Assembly (NCBI GenBank): GCA_903858115.1
Contig: CAIOHR010000235.1
Coordinates: forward strand, 25,153 to 89,152
Origin: an uncultured Pirellula sp.
Lineage (GTDB): Bacteria; Planctomycetota; Planctomycetia; Pirellulales; Pirellulaceae
Direction: 5' to 3'
Length of the DNA stretch: 64,000 nt
Position 1 is the stretch's first letter. Every line of letters starts with the position of its first letter. The notes under the pieces were generated by a model. That model worked only from the letters and a program-made list of their open reading frames with translations, was not told the DNA's origin and ran no database searches. A program made the position numbers and the translations under genes. Shown here piece by piece: positions 56,801-64,000 of the stretch.

Positions 56801-58276
56801 TTACCAAGTGTACTCAGCACCAAAGCTAACCCCTTGGTAGACGACGTTCGAATCGTTGTTTACCGATAACGTTCTTGGTCGATTCACACCGAAAGTCGTT
56901 GGCGGTACTGCATTGAAGTTATTCGTCGCCAAAGCCACATTATCGACGCATATAACCTGGTAGGCAGATCGGAAGGCCCACGAGTAATTGAGTCGATACC
57001 AGAGTTGAGCGGAGCCTTGGGTGATGAAGGCGGCTTGGTCGTCTTCGATGGTCTCGGTGAAAGCTGCGAGTGAGTTACCATCAATCACGCTGGTTTGACG
57101 TGAATTGTTATTGTAAACACCTGACTTCAATTCGCCACCAAGCTTGACACCTGGCAGGAAGTTGTACCAGAGGTCTCCGCCGAGTTGGAACCCAACGAGC
57201 GAGTTGGTTGTGTTCACTCGATAGTCGAAAAAGCGTTGACTGTTATTTGCAAAGGTATCGTTGAATTCACCACGAGCGGTGAATCTCGCACCTTCACTAA
57301 TGTCCATGTACCGAATACCACCAAGGAAGGAACCTTGGAAAAATCCATAGGGCTCGGACCAACGGCGTCTGAAGTTGACTTCTCCGTTATGCAGTTCGCT
57401 ATCGTAATCGATTTGATGTACGAACGATCGGTCGGAGTCGTCGAATCCGTTGTTCGGGAGTGTTCCAAAGTTGCTGATGAACGAGAACAGGCTTGGCGTC
57501 GTCCTTGTCACTTGCGCGGAATCGTCCCATTTGTTCAGTCCGAAGTAAACCACCTCGAGGTTGGAACCTGGACCGGTCTGAATGTTTCCTTGCAAAGCTA
57601 GTCCTGCTTTTAGGTCGTCCAGCGCGAGCATGTTCGCACTGAGGACCCTAGGACCATTGATTCCATCACTGCTGAAAACAAAGTCGGATGACCCCTTCGT
57701 TCTTGCCAAGAGCATCGCCTCGGCGGATATGTCGAACCAACGTTGTGTAGAAACTCCACCTTCACCGTAGGGACGCAGGCATCCACGTTTCGAGGCGAGC
57801 CAACCGAAAATGTCTTTTCGGAAACCGGTCTTCGAGCGACCGAAGATGTCGCAGCGATCTTCACCGAAACGGCCTAGAACGCCTCCCCCACCGAAGAGTC
57901 CACAGCCAGGTCCGCAGCCATAGGGTCCGCAGCCAGGGCCGCAACCGTCACCGCCCAAACCCATGCCACCTCCGAAGCCAGGACCGCAGCCAGCAGGACC
58001 GCAGCCATCGCCAAAGCCAGGTCCACAACCGCCCATGCCACCAGGTCCGCAGGATTCGACGCCGCACGACGGATCGAATACCATCGGTGCGGATCCACCC
58101 TCGCTGTAGCCTTGCACCCCAGATTCGGCATGCGATGCATACATTATCGGACTTTGTGGTCCCATGGCGTCGGGATACGGGCTGCCGGGCATCATCTGTG
58201 CATCTACTTGCCCGCTAGTCGTGGCGATCGCCAATCCAGCGAGTAAACGTATCTTCCAGCCTTTAAGCAACTTCAT
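56801..58276 (-). CDS. BBP7-family outer-membrane beta-barrel protein with Cys/Gly-rich repeats
   Basis: 491 residues with signal peptide (1-26). Residues about 70-135 are a low-complexity run of CGPG/GCGPG units (GGCGPGFGDGCGPAGCGPG and the like), including at least a dozen cysteines. From about 165 the sequence has alternating aromatic strands ending in FGAEYTW, with a C-terminal aromatic residue like a BAM recognition end. Family pattern: WFDISAEAMLLART near the barrel start, typical of BBP7, a planctomycete beta-barrel family. It is likely a surface or outer-membrane protein; the Cys repeats may cross-link the cell wall. Convergent with the propeller gene; divergent from the antiporter gene. 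Confidence 0.87.
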   Translation of the reverse strand: MKLLKGWKIRLLAGLAIATTSGQVDAQMMPGSPYPDAMGPQSPIMYASHAESGVQGYSEGGSAPMVFDPSCGVESCGPGGMGGCGPGFGDGCGPAGCGPGFGGGMGLGGDGCGPGCGPYGCGPGCGLFGGGGVLGRFGEDRCDIFGRSKTGFRKDIFGWLASKRGCLRPYGEGGVSTQRWFDISAEAMLLARTKGSSDFVFSSDGINGPRVLSANMLALDDLKAGLALQGNIQTGPGSNLEVVYFGLNKWDDSAQVTRTTPSLFSFISNFGTLPNNGFDDSDRSFVHQIDYDSELHNGEVNFRRRWSEPYGFFQGSFLGGIRYMDISEGARFTARGEFNDTFANNSQRFFDYRVNTTNSLVGFQLGGDLWYNFLPGVKLGGELKSGVYNNNSRQTSVIDGNSLAAFTETIEDDQAAFITQGSAQLWYRLNYSWAFRSAYQVICVDNVALATNNFNAVPPTTFGVNRPRTLSVNNDSNVVYQGVSFGAEYTW

Positions 58277-58383
58277 CGAATAATCTCCAACGCAAATATG
58301 CGATCACAACAACCCAGGACTGAGTTCCTGTAATTCCCCCCGATTGGATCAGATGCCGAAGCACCTGCTGGCAGCATTCAAAT

Positions 58384-60153
58384 ATGCTTTCGCCATGGAA
58401 TAATCGGCTTGACACGACCGTCTACTACAACGAGAACGATCGGAACAGCCGATACCACTGGCTTTATCGGCAAGTCCCGAATCAAAAGTTCGATCAATCG
58501 CTATTTTTCTCGTTACAGTCGGCAAAATTTAACCCGCAGGTCTATTTCGAATTGCTAGCTACTGCCGCCATCTTTGAGGTCTCCACCGTCCTTTTGTTGC
58601 TGTGTGTTGTGACGCTTTTGGCGTTTTGGACTCGCAATTGGTCCGTTCCATATCCAACCATCATGGTCTTGGTCGGCGGAATCTTGGCGTTGGTGCCGGG
58701 ACTGCCGGACGTGCAGTTGACGCCAGACATCGTTTTCCTGGTCTTCCTGCCGCCGCTGCTTTACGCCGCCGCATGGCAAACGAATCTACGTGAGTTCGTC
58801 TATAACCTCAGGCCGATCACGATGCTGGCGTTGGGATTGGTTTTGGTAACGACCTTGGTCGTCGCTTGGGTGACCAAGTTCTTTGTCCCAGAAATGCCAT
58901 GGGCTGCAGCCTTCGCCTTGGGCGCGATCATCTCTCCGCCAGACGCGATCGCTGCTACCTCGATCACGCAACGGTTGCGAGTCCCGAAGCGAATCGTAGT
59001 CATTCTAGAAGGGGAAAGCCTCCTTAATGATGCATCCGGTTTGGTCGCCTATCGATTGGCAGTCGCGGTCGCGGCTGGCGAGCTGTTTTCCTGGCAAGGA
59101 GCCTTGTCCTATTTCGTAATCGTTTGCGCGGGTGGGCTCGCAATCGGGTGCATTGTTGGCTGGTTGGTCATGCAGATCCACAAACGACTTGACGATCCAG
59201 TGATTGAGACTGTCTGCACGCTCATGACACCCTACGCCGCGTACATAGTGAGCGAATCGATTCACTGTTCCGGAGTCCTGGCCTGCGTCTGTGCGGGGTT
59301 GCTGGTTCGAAGCCAAGCTATCGAACTTTTCTCCGCGCCGACAAGGTTGCATGCGACGGCGGTCTGGGAAAGCGTTGTCTTTGTGCTTACGGGTTTGACG
59401 TTTATCTTCATTGGATTAGGACTTCGAAGCGTTGTTGTTTCGATCCGTAGCGAGTCCAATTTGGGCCCGTATCTTTGGACAACGTTGGCGGTTCTTGTGG
59501 CTACGGTGGTGGTCCGCCTCGCTTGGATATTTCCTGCTGCCTGGCTTCCTCGATTGCTTATCCCGGGGCTGAAATCGCGTGACCCCATTCCGCCTGCCAG
59601 CCATTTACTGATGATCGGATGGACGGGGATGCGAGGCGTTGTTTCGCTAGCCGCGGCAATGGCGTTGCCAAGTGACTTTCCGTTCCGCAACATGATCCTT
59701 TTCGTGGTGTTTGGCGTTATTCTTGGCACGCTCGTGATTCAGGGAATATCGCTTCCGTTCTTAGTTCGCGCGTTAGGAATCGCGGGGGGCGGGCGGTCCG
59801 GAATGGAACAAGAGATCGATGCCAGGCTCGCTCTGTTGGCTGAGGCCAACTTGTTTTTGGAAATGCAACAATCCGCAGGCATGTCTTCCGAAGAAGTCGA
59901 GTACTTGCGAACACACTTTCGCACGCAATCCGATGCTTGGCTGTCTCGATTGGTGCTAGAAGAGGAGGGGGGACTCATCGAGAACCAGTCTGGGATCTGC
60001 CAGAGAACCTACCTACGGACAATGCACCGGCAAAGACACCGTCTGCATCAAATGGCTCGAGACTCCCTCATCGACGAGTCGACGGTCCAAAAATTGGAGC
60101 GAGAACTGGACATGGAAGAGTCCCGATTGACTTCTGTAACTCGAAAGCCTTGA
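58384..60153 (+). CDS. Na+/H+ antiporter, CPA1 family
   Basis: 589 residues from ATG 58384. About 12 membrane helices from residue 57. Family marks: PGLPDVQLTPDIVFLVFLPPLLYAAAW, ALGAIISPPDAIAA (with the ion-site aspartate), EGESLLNDASGLVAYR, GWTGMRGVVSLAAAMALP. It exports Na+ for H+ at the membrane for pH and salt control. The first 55 residues are polar and not usual for the family, so a later TTG (58549) could be the true start. The C-terminal 100 residues are a cytoplasmic coiled region (HRQRHRLHQMARDSL), common in the bacterial branch. It ends 97 bp before the basic protein gene. Confidence 0.9.
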   Translation: MLSPWNNRLDTTVYYNENDRNSRYHWLYRQVPNQKFDQSLFFSLQSAKFNPQVYFELLATAAIFEVSTVLLLLCVVTLLAFWTRNWSVPYPTIMVLVGGILALVPGLPDVQLTPDIVFLVFLPPLLYAAAWQTNLREFVYNLRPITMLALGLVLVTTLVVAWVTKFFVPEMPWAAAFALGAIISPPDAIAATSITQRLRVPKRIVVILEGESLLNDASGLVAYRLAVAVAAGELFSWQGALSYFVIVCAGGLAIGCIVGWLVMQIHKRLDDPVIETVCTLMTPYAAYIVSESIHCSGVLACVCAGLLVRSQAIELFSAPTRLHATAVWESVVFVLTGLTFIFIGLGLRSVVVSIRSESNLGPYLWTTLAVLVATVVVRLAWIFPAAWLPRLLIPGLKSRDPIPPASHLLMIGWTGMRGVVSLAAAMALPSDFPFRNMILFVVFGVILGTLVIQGISLPFLVRALGIAGGGRSGMEQEIDARLALLAEANLFLEMQQSAGMSSEEVEYLRTHFRTQSDAWLSRLVLEEEGGLIENQSGICQRTYLRTMHRQRHRLHQMARDSLIDESTVQKLERELDMEESRLTSVTRKP

Positions 60154-60250
60154 AGTTGTATTGACCGAATCGGAATGTATCCGTTACGTTGATATAGATC
60201 GATGCCCGCATATCGAGTCCACATGGTGAACATTTTTGAAAGGTGATTTT

Positions 60251-60529
60251 GTGACGATTACACGAGTTGGAACTAACGAGAAGTACGCATCTAATTGGGA
60301 CTCCATTTTCGGTGGTGGCGCAGGTAAGACCGCAGCCGGCAAATCTTCCGCAAAGACAGAGAAAGCGGCCAAGGTCGTGAAGAAAAGTGCCACAGCAAAA
60401 AAAACAGCTCCAGTTGCTACGACGAAGACTGCAGCCCCTGTTGCAGCAAAGAAGGCCGCTGCCACGAAAAAGGTAGCCACCAAAGCTCCAAAGGCAGCCA
60501 AGAAAGTCACTAAGACAAAGAAGAAGTAG
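60251..60529 (+). CDS. Small basic protein with histone-like Lys/Ala tail
   Basis: 92 residues from GTG 60251, chosen because AAAGGTG (60239-60245) is 5 bases upstream and the frame's earlier TTG (60236) has none. The N-terminus VTITRVGTNEKYASNWDSIFGG looks conserved and structured; the rest is a run of K/A/T/P units (KSATAKKTAPV, AAKKAAATKKVAT, KAPKAAKKVTKTKKK) like histone H1-type or AlgP-type tails. It probably binds nucleic acid in the nucleoid, or the ribosome. A long minus-strand frame over this gene is a low-complexity mirror, not a gene. Confidence 0.75.
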   Translation: MTITRVGTNEKYASNWDSIFGGGAGKTAAGKSSAKTEKAAKVVKKSATAKKTAPVATTKTAAPVAAKKAAATKKVATKAPKAAKKVTKTKKK

Positions 60530-60615
60530 ACATCTTCGCAACACGAAATAGTCAATAAGGCTCGCCTGTGTTAGCATGAGGATGAAGCACACCGTTCCTC
60601 CATCCGGCGAGTCTT

Positions 60616-61572
60616 ATGAACTTTGAGATCCAAGTCTTCCTACAGCGAATCGCAATTCCAGCGGTAGCTTCTCTCGCCGGTGGATGGCTCCTCTTGTCCA
60701 CCGAGGCAGGGACAGAAAATCACGAAGACGAACCCCTTCAGAGTATCTTTTTCAAAACGCTGCTCGGAACAATCCTCTGCGGAATAGGACTTCTGGCCTC
60801 CGATCTTCTTCAGAGAGGTTTGCTTTTCAAACCCGAGGAGTGGTTAAGTTGGAAAGCCTCATACCAATGGCAATGGATGGCAGTACTCATCCCATCCAGT
60901 TTTGTGGTGCTAGGCCTATTGAGATCTGTGCTGCCGATTCCCAAATCCATCGCAAACATCGCCTGGCCAATGCTGGCCATTCTCACAGCCTGCACATTGG
61001 TTATATCTTTGATGGAACCGGACATGTTGAACGCAGAAAAGTGGAAAGAGGAATTGAAGTCCCTTTTGTGGTGCATCGCTGTGGGAACGGTTGCCATCCT
61101 ATTGAACATTGCGACGCTCGACAATTTGGCCAGATCTGGTGCCGCTCGCTGGACGCCTCTCGTGTTGCTTGGCCAATTAGGTTGCGTAGCTGCGATTATC
61201 TTGCAATCTTACGCCAGTCTAGGGGAATGGACGCTCGCGTGTATCGGTTCTACAGTTGGATTGTCGGTTGGTAGTTTGATCAAGGGGTCGCAACCACCAA
61301 CATTTGCAGGCTGGCAATTGTCTCCGGTAGTCTTTCCGTTGACGATAGCCTCGGGGACTTCGTTATTGTTGTCCCCCTATTTTCAGTCCCATCCGCTTTC
61401 ACACTGGCTTCAAGGAAGTGTTCTGTTTTTGCCGACGGCGGTATGGCTAGTCGATATTGTCTTTACTCGATACGGCAATGCCTGGGTTCGCGCCTCATGC
61501 GCAGCTGTCATCTGCGGTGTATTATTGGCGACCATCCTGCTGATCACGAAACCTTTTCAATCGGAATGGTAA
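60616..61572 (+). CDS. Uncharacterised polytopic membrane protein
   Basis: 318 residues with about nine to ten hydrophobic segments (for example LLGTILCGIGLLASDLL, IAWPMLAILTACTLVISL, VVFPLTIASGTSLLLS, ASCAAVICGVLLATILLI). A short N-terminal amphipathic segment and a cytoplasmic acidic patch (EAGTENHEDEP). No catalytic residues or transporter motifs are recognised. Next gene starts 30 bp later on the same strand, so the two are probably co-transcribed. Planctomycete membrane protein of unknown role. Confidence 0.7.
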   Translation: MNFEIQVFLQRIAIPAVASLAGGWLLLSTEAGTENHEDEPLQSIFFKTLLGTILCGIGLLASDLLQRGLLFKPEEWLSWKASYQWQWMAVLIPSSFVVLGLLRSVLPIPKSIANIAWPMLAILTACTLVISLMEPDMLNAEKWKEELKSLLWCIAVGTVAILLNIATLDNLARSGAARWTPLVLLGQLGCVAAIILQSYASLGEWTLACIGSTVGLSVGSLIKGSQPPTFAGWQLSPVVFPLTIASGTSLLLSPYFQSHPLSHWLQGSVLFLPTAVWLVDIVFTRYGNAWVRASCAAVICGVLLATILLITKPFQSEW

Positions 61573-61602
61573 GCCAAAAAACATGAATCGACAGGAACCT
61601 TC

Positions 61603-61929
61603 ATGAAGATTCAACGCTCTCTGGTGCACAACGCCATCGCTGCATTGTTGCTGATTTTGTTCGGTTACATCGGGTGCGGATTCGGTGGAATCGTCTTGGG
61701 TTTCTGGGTAATGATGTTGTGGTATTCTGTTCGACGCATACCTCGTCGATGGGAATTGCTATTCCTCTCGATAATCGGGATCATTGGCGGTCTGATTCTT
61801 ATGCCTCGAGAAAGCTGGCGATCAGGATTTATTGGCATCTTCTTTTCGGTGCTATTCGTTCTCACGGCTTTATCACCCCTCTTTTTTCGCAAGCGTCGAC
61901 CACGAGAGTCCGCAGCTTTTCATCGCTAA
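61603..61929 (+). CDS. Small uncharacterised membrane protein
   Basis: 108 residues with three to four hydrophobic segments (IAALLLILFGYIGCGFGGIVLGF, ELLFLSIIGIIGGLILMP, GFIGIFFSVLFVLTALSPLFF) and a basic C-terminal tail (RKRRPRESAAFHR). AGGAA lies 5-6 bases upstream of ATG 61603, supporting the start. It follows the polytopic protein gene by 30 bp. Its stop overlaps by 4 bp the end of the radical SAM gene, which runs the other way. No function can be assigned. Confidence 0.68.
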   Translation: MKIQRSLVHNAIAALLLILFGYIGCGFGGIVLGFWVMMLWYSVRRIPRRWELLFLSIIGIIGGLILMPRESWRSGFIGIFFSVLFVLTALSPLFFRKRRPRESAAFHR

Positions 61930-63116
61930 ACACCTGCTTCGCAGACGGCACCTCCAATTCTTGATGATTCTTGATCAGCTACCGGGCCAACAGCATGGAT
62001 GGTTCTCTTCTTAGGTCTCACGATGTCCAGCGTATAAATGGCGTTTGGGAGTACTTCGCATTCAGCCCAGCAACCTACACAGTCTCTTACCCATTTGCGT
62101 TGTGCTTTCGCCGTGCTGTTATCCCAAACTTCCTGAAATGGAGTTTCTTTCAAATTGCCGATAGTCTTGGAATTGAACTGGCAGGTAGGAATGTCACCGT
62201 TGGGATAAATACGAAGATGTGAATGAAGTGCTACACATTCGGGATTTAACCACTCCTGATTGCTCGTGCTAGGAAGAAGTCTTTGCTTGATACCACGCCA
62301 GTAATACTGCTTGGCGACACGAGATGCGAACGGAAGTTTCTGAATGTCACTCTCGACTTCGTCGAACAACATTTGTAAGTCTGCTTGACTGAAGCCACCA
62401 TGTGTTGAAAATTCGCCCACTTGTTTTGGAGCAAGATCCAATTCGCGTTGAAGATTGTAAGTCGCACTTGTACCGTAAGCCATAACTGCTTGATGCGGAA
62501 CTCCCATCGGCTTCAATAGATCACGAAGTTTGCGATACTGTTCAATTCCCTCTTCGTTTACGATCGTTTGATTGACCACCAAGTCGATATTCAGTTTCTT
62601 TCTTCTCGGAGCTATTTGCTCAAGCGTTTTGAAGGCTAGATTCCACGCTTGGGTACTACCTCGAATCTTGTTGTGATAATCTTGAACTCCATCGAGACTT
62701 ATCATGAGTTGAAGTGGTGTGCTTAACGATCGATTCTCGCACAAATGCACGATGCGATCGGTCAGGAACCCATTGGTGGTGATGTGTATTCCGAATGGAC
62801 GAAGATGCTTTACGGTCAAAGAGACAATATCCGCGAAATCATCGCGCACAAAGGGTTCGCCACCCGTGAGCCTTACCGCGTCGAGCTTACCGATCTGCTT
62901 GAATATCCGCTCGATGTCGGACAATTCAAGATCACCTTTACCTTTCATTTTCCAGGAATCACACATGATACACCGCGCGTTGCAACGAAACGTAACGGTA
63001 TAGGTCAGCATGCGAGGTCTAAGGGCACCCGTCTTTCGGTTGCGGATGATATCTCTTGCGAATCCTGGAAATTTCCTCAGTACTTCAAACATCATCGACG
63101 GATTGGACCAACTCAT
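61926..63116 (-). CDS. Radical SAM protein with C-terminal cysteine (SPASM-like) domain
   Basis: 396 residues. The radical SAM [4Fe-4S] motif C45-x3-C49-x2-C52 sits in TFRCNARCIMCDSW, with RLTGGEPFVRDD as the next glycine-rich SAM-binding motif. The C-terminal part has a second cysteine set (NPECVALHSH, GDIPTCQFNS, RDCVGCWAECEV), suggesting auxiliary cluster(s). Such enzymes modify peptides, sugars or lipids; here the glycosyltransferase gene next door, whose stop overlaps this start by 4 bp (ATGA), points to glycan or glycolipid modification. The start could also be the M at residue 8 or 9. Substrate unknown. Confidence 0.9.
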   Translation of the reverse strand: MSWSNPSMMFEVLRKFPGFARDIIRNRKTGALRPRMLTYTVTFRCNARCIMCDSWKMKGKGDLELSDIERIFKQIGKLDAVRLTGGEPFVRDDFADIVSLTVKHLRPFGIHITTNGFLTDRIVHLCENRSLSTPLQLMISLDGVQDYHNKIRGSTQAWNLAFKTLEQIAPRRKKLNIDLVVNQTIVNEEGIEQYRKLRDLLKPMGVPHQAVMAYGTSATYNLQRELDLAPKQVGEFSTHGGFSQADLQMLFDEVESDIQKLPFASRVAKQYYWRGIKQRLLPSTSNQEWLNPECVALHSHLRIYPNGDIPTCQFNSKTIGNLKETPFQEVWDNSTAKAQRKWVRDCVGCWAECEVLPNAIYTLDIVRPKKRTIHAVGPVADQESSRIGGAVCEAGV

Positions 63117-63856
63117 CGGATACTCACTTCGGGTTCCCAGGAGTTTCGAAAGGCAAACGGCTGTTCGTCATCGACTCCACTTTCTGGTAGAAACTGTTGA
63201 ATAAAATCGAGTGCGCCCTCGTTCCCTGAAACATCCATTTGTTCCAATCGAGCTTGAAGCGATGGCACTGCGATCAAAAATTGCTGTAGCAAATGCGACG
63301 TGAGTTTTTCGAACTTAATGGACCAGCCTCCACCGGACCGTTGGACCAAAAGTGCATTGAGCTCCTGCTCATAGTTTCCATCTTCCGGAATAGCTAAGAC
63401 GGGCTTCTTCAGAAAGAGGGATTCCCCAACTAATTGATTGCCGGCCGTTGTAATCAAGCAACTTGCGGATGCGAGGTCGGCTACAAAACCTTCGTCCGAG
63501 ATATTCTTGAATTGAATGTTGGTCGCTGCAAAATCGAAACCCTGCGAGTGGGACATGGCACCCAGCCCGTAAACGACGGCTCGGCGCCCGCATGCGGCGA
63601 GTGCTTTCCAGAGTGAGTCTGGTGCATGCTTGCGCACGTAGACAACGACATGGCCTTGATCGCATATTTGTTCCCGATGTTCGACAACGGTGCGCCGAAG
63701 TAGTACTCCAAGACGAGGAATATGTTGTGTTCCCCTTCGAGGAGGAAAATGCTGGAAGGAACTTACCGCTTCACCCGACTGTCCTGGACTCCAAATCTCA
63801 GAAAAGGACATGCACATTTTTGAATTAGCTATTCTTGGTTTTCCGTGCGAATTCAA
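63113..63856 (-). CDS. Glycosyltransferase, C-terminal half only (probably truncated)
   Basis: Frame opens at TTG 63856; first ATG at 63817. From about residue 33 it matches the C-terminal half of MJ1255/MurG-like glycosyltransferases: RLGVLLRRTVVEHREQICD, GHVVVYVRKHAP, RRAVVYGLGAMS, ISDEGFVADLASASCLITT, GNQLVGESLFLKKPVLAIP, NYEQELNALL. These residues bind the nucleotide-sugar donor. The N-terminal acceptor-side domain (about 170 residues, with GxGHxxR) is missing: nothing similar is seen upstream, and the upstream 144 bases hold a different frame. Either a decayed gene or a novel fusion. Coupled by ATGA to the radical SAM gene. Confidence 0.6.
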   Translation of the reverse strand: MNSHGKPRIANSKMCMSFSEIWSPGQSGEAVSSFQHFPPRRGTQHIPRLGVLLRRTVVEHREQICDQGHVVVYVRKHAPDSLWKALAACGRRAVVYGLGAMSHSQGFDFAATNIQFKNISDEGFVADLASASCLITTAGNQLVGESLFLKKPVLAIPEDGNYEQELNALLVQRSGGGWSIKFEKLTSHLLQQFLIAVPSLQARLEQMDVSGNEGALDFIQQFLPESGVDDEQPFAFRNSWEPEVSIR

Positions 63857-64000
63857 TCTCTATTCGCACTTGCGCCATCGGTTGCCGAACCATTAGGCCG
63901 CGATTCGAGCCAAGAGTGCACCTCGAGCGGTGCGACGCTATCGGCGATTGAAGACGATTCCGAACGATTGGACGTAACGCCCCCAAGGTCGAACCGCTTC
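63853..64000 (-). CDS. Partial open frame running in from the right edge
   Basis: Minus-strand frame open from the window edge to a TGA at 63853-63855, so it overlaps the TTG start of the glycosyltransferase frame by 4 bp. The 48 residues (ending NGSATDGASANRD) are polar and low in structure, like a C-terminal tail. No family is recognisable. It is reported because the overlap arrangement is like that of real coupled genes in this window, but the evidence is weak. Confidence 0.3.
   Translation of the reverse strand, partial: KRFDLGGVTSNRSESSSIADSVAPLEVHSWLESRPNGSATDGASANRD

Noticed and set aside
60068..60592. 174-codon minus-strand frame
   Set aside because: Cys/Leu-rich mirror of the Lys/Ala-tail gene; low complexity only.

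Overview
The window reads as a planctomycete chromosome segment, most likely from the Pirellulaceae (Rhodopirellula or Blastopirellula relatives). This is inferred from gene content: a DUF1559 prepilin-like protein paired with a small carboxypeptidase-regulatory-like lipoprotein, three clustered sulfatases, a serine/threonine kinase with a C-terminal FGE-like domain, a BBP7-type barrel protein, Tat-exported Gfo/Idh/MocA oxidoreductase, and several exported PQQ-like propellers. There are no rRNA or tRNA genes that I could see and no insertion sequence with a transposase.

Layout. 1-5.2 kb: 3' part of pgi, a BamB-like exported propeller, a possible 30-residue membrane peptide, trpF, then about 1.1 kb without an intact gene. 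That gap holds a repeat element bounded by a perfect 27-bp inverted repeat and what looks like the decayed tail of a SUKH/SMI1-like gene. 5.2-13 kb: exported sugar oxidoreductase, HEAT-repeat protein, exported coiled-coil/propeller protein, sugar isomerase-like TIM barrel, and an S41 PDZ protease. 13.3-20.3 kb: helical-repeat protein, ZIP metal transporter, divergent prepilin peptidase, a second BamB-like propeller, the DUF1559/lipoprotein pair, and an orphan CobW C-terminal domain. 20.5-28.2 kb: three consecutive sulfatases facing a kinase/FGE-like fusion. 28.4-45.9 kb: a biosynthetic region centred on a single-module highly reducing type I polyketide synthase (KS-AT-DH-cMT-ER-KR-ACP-TE).

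The PKS is followed on the same strand, with gaps of about 20 bp or less or a 4-bp overlap, by a GH3-family acyl-amido synthetase, an SDR/3beta-HSD-like dehydrogenase, an enolase-superfamily epimerase-type enzyme and an alpha/beta hydrolase. An ATP-grasp ligase lies further downstream, and a GT2 glycosyltransferase and a PanE-like reductase lie next to it. Together these suggest a reduced, possibly methyl-branched polyketide acid that is activated and joined to an amine or amino acid. This is the best candidate in the window for an undescribed system.

46-56 kb: a mutarotase/sialidase pair for sialic acid release, altronate dehydratase (UxaA), a small protein/PfpI/RecQ operon, an S9 peptidase with an altered triad, viroplasmin-type RNase H, and a Tat-exported propeller. 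56.8-64 kb: BBP7 barrel protein, Na+/H+ antiporter, a lysine/alanine-tailed small basic protein, two membrane proteins, and a radical SAM protein coupled to an N-terminally truncated glycosyltransferase, with a partial frame at the right edge.
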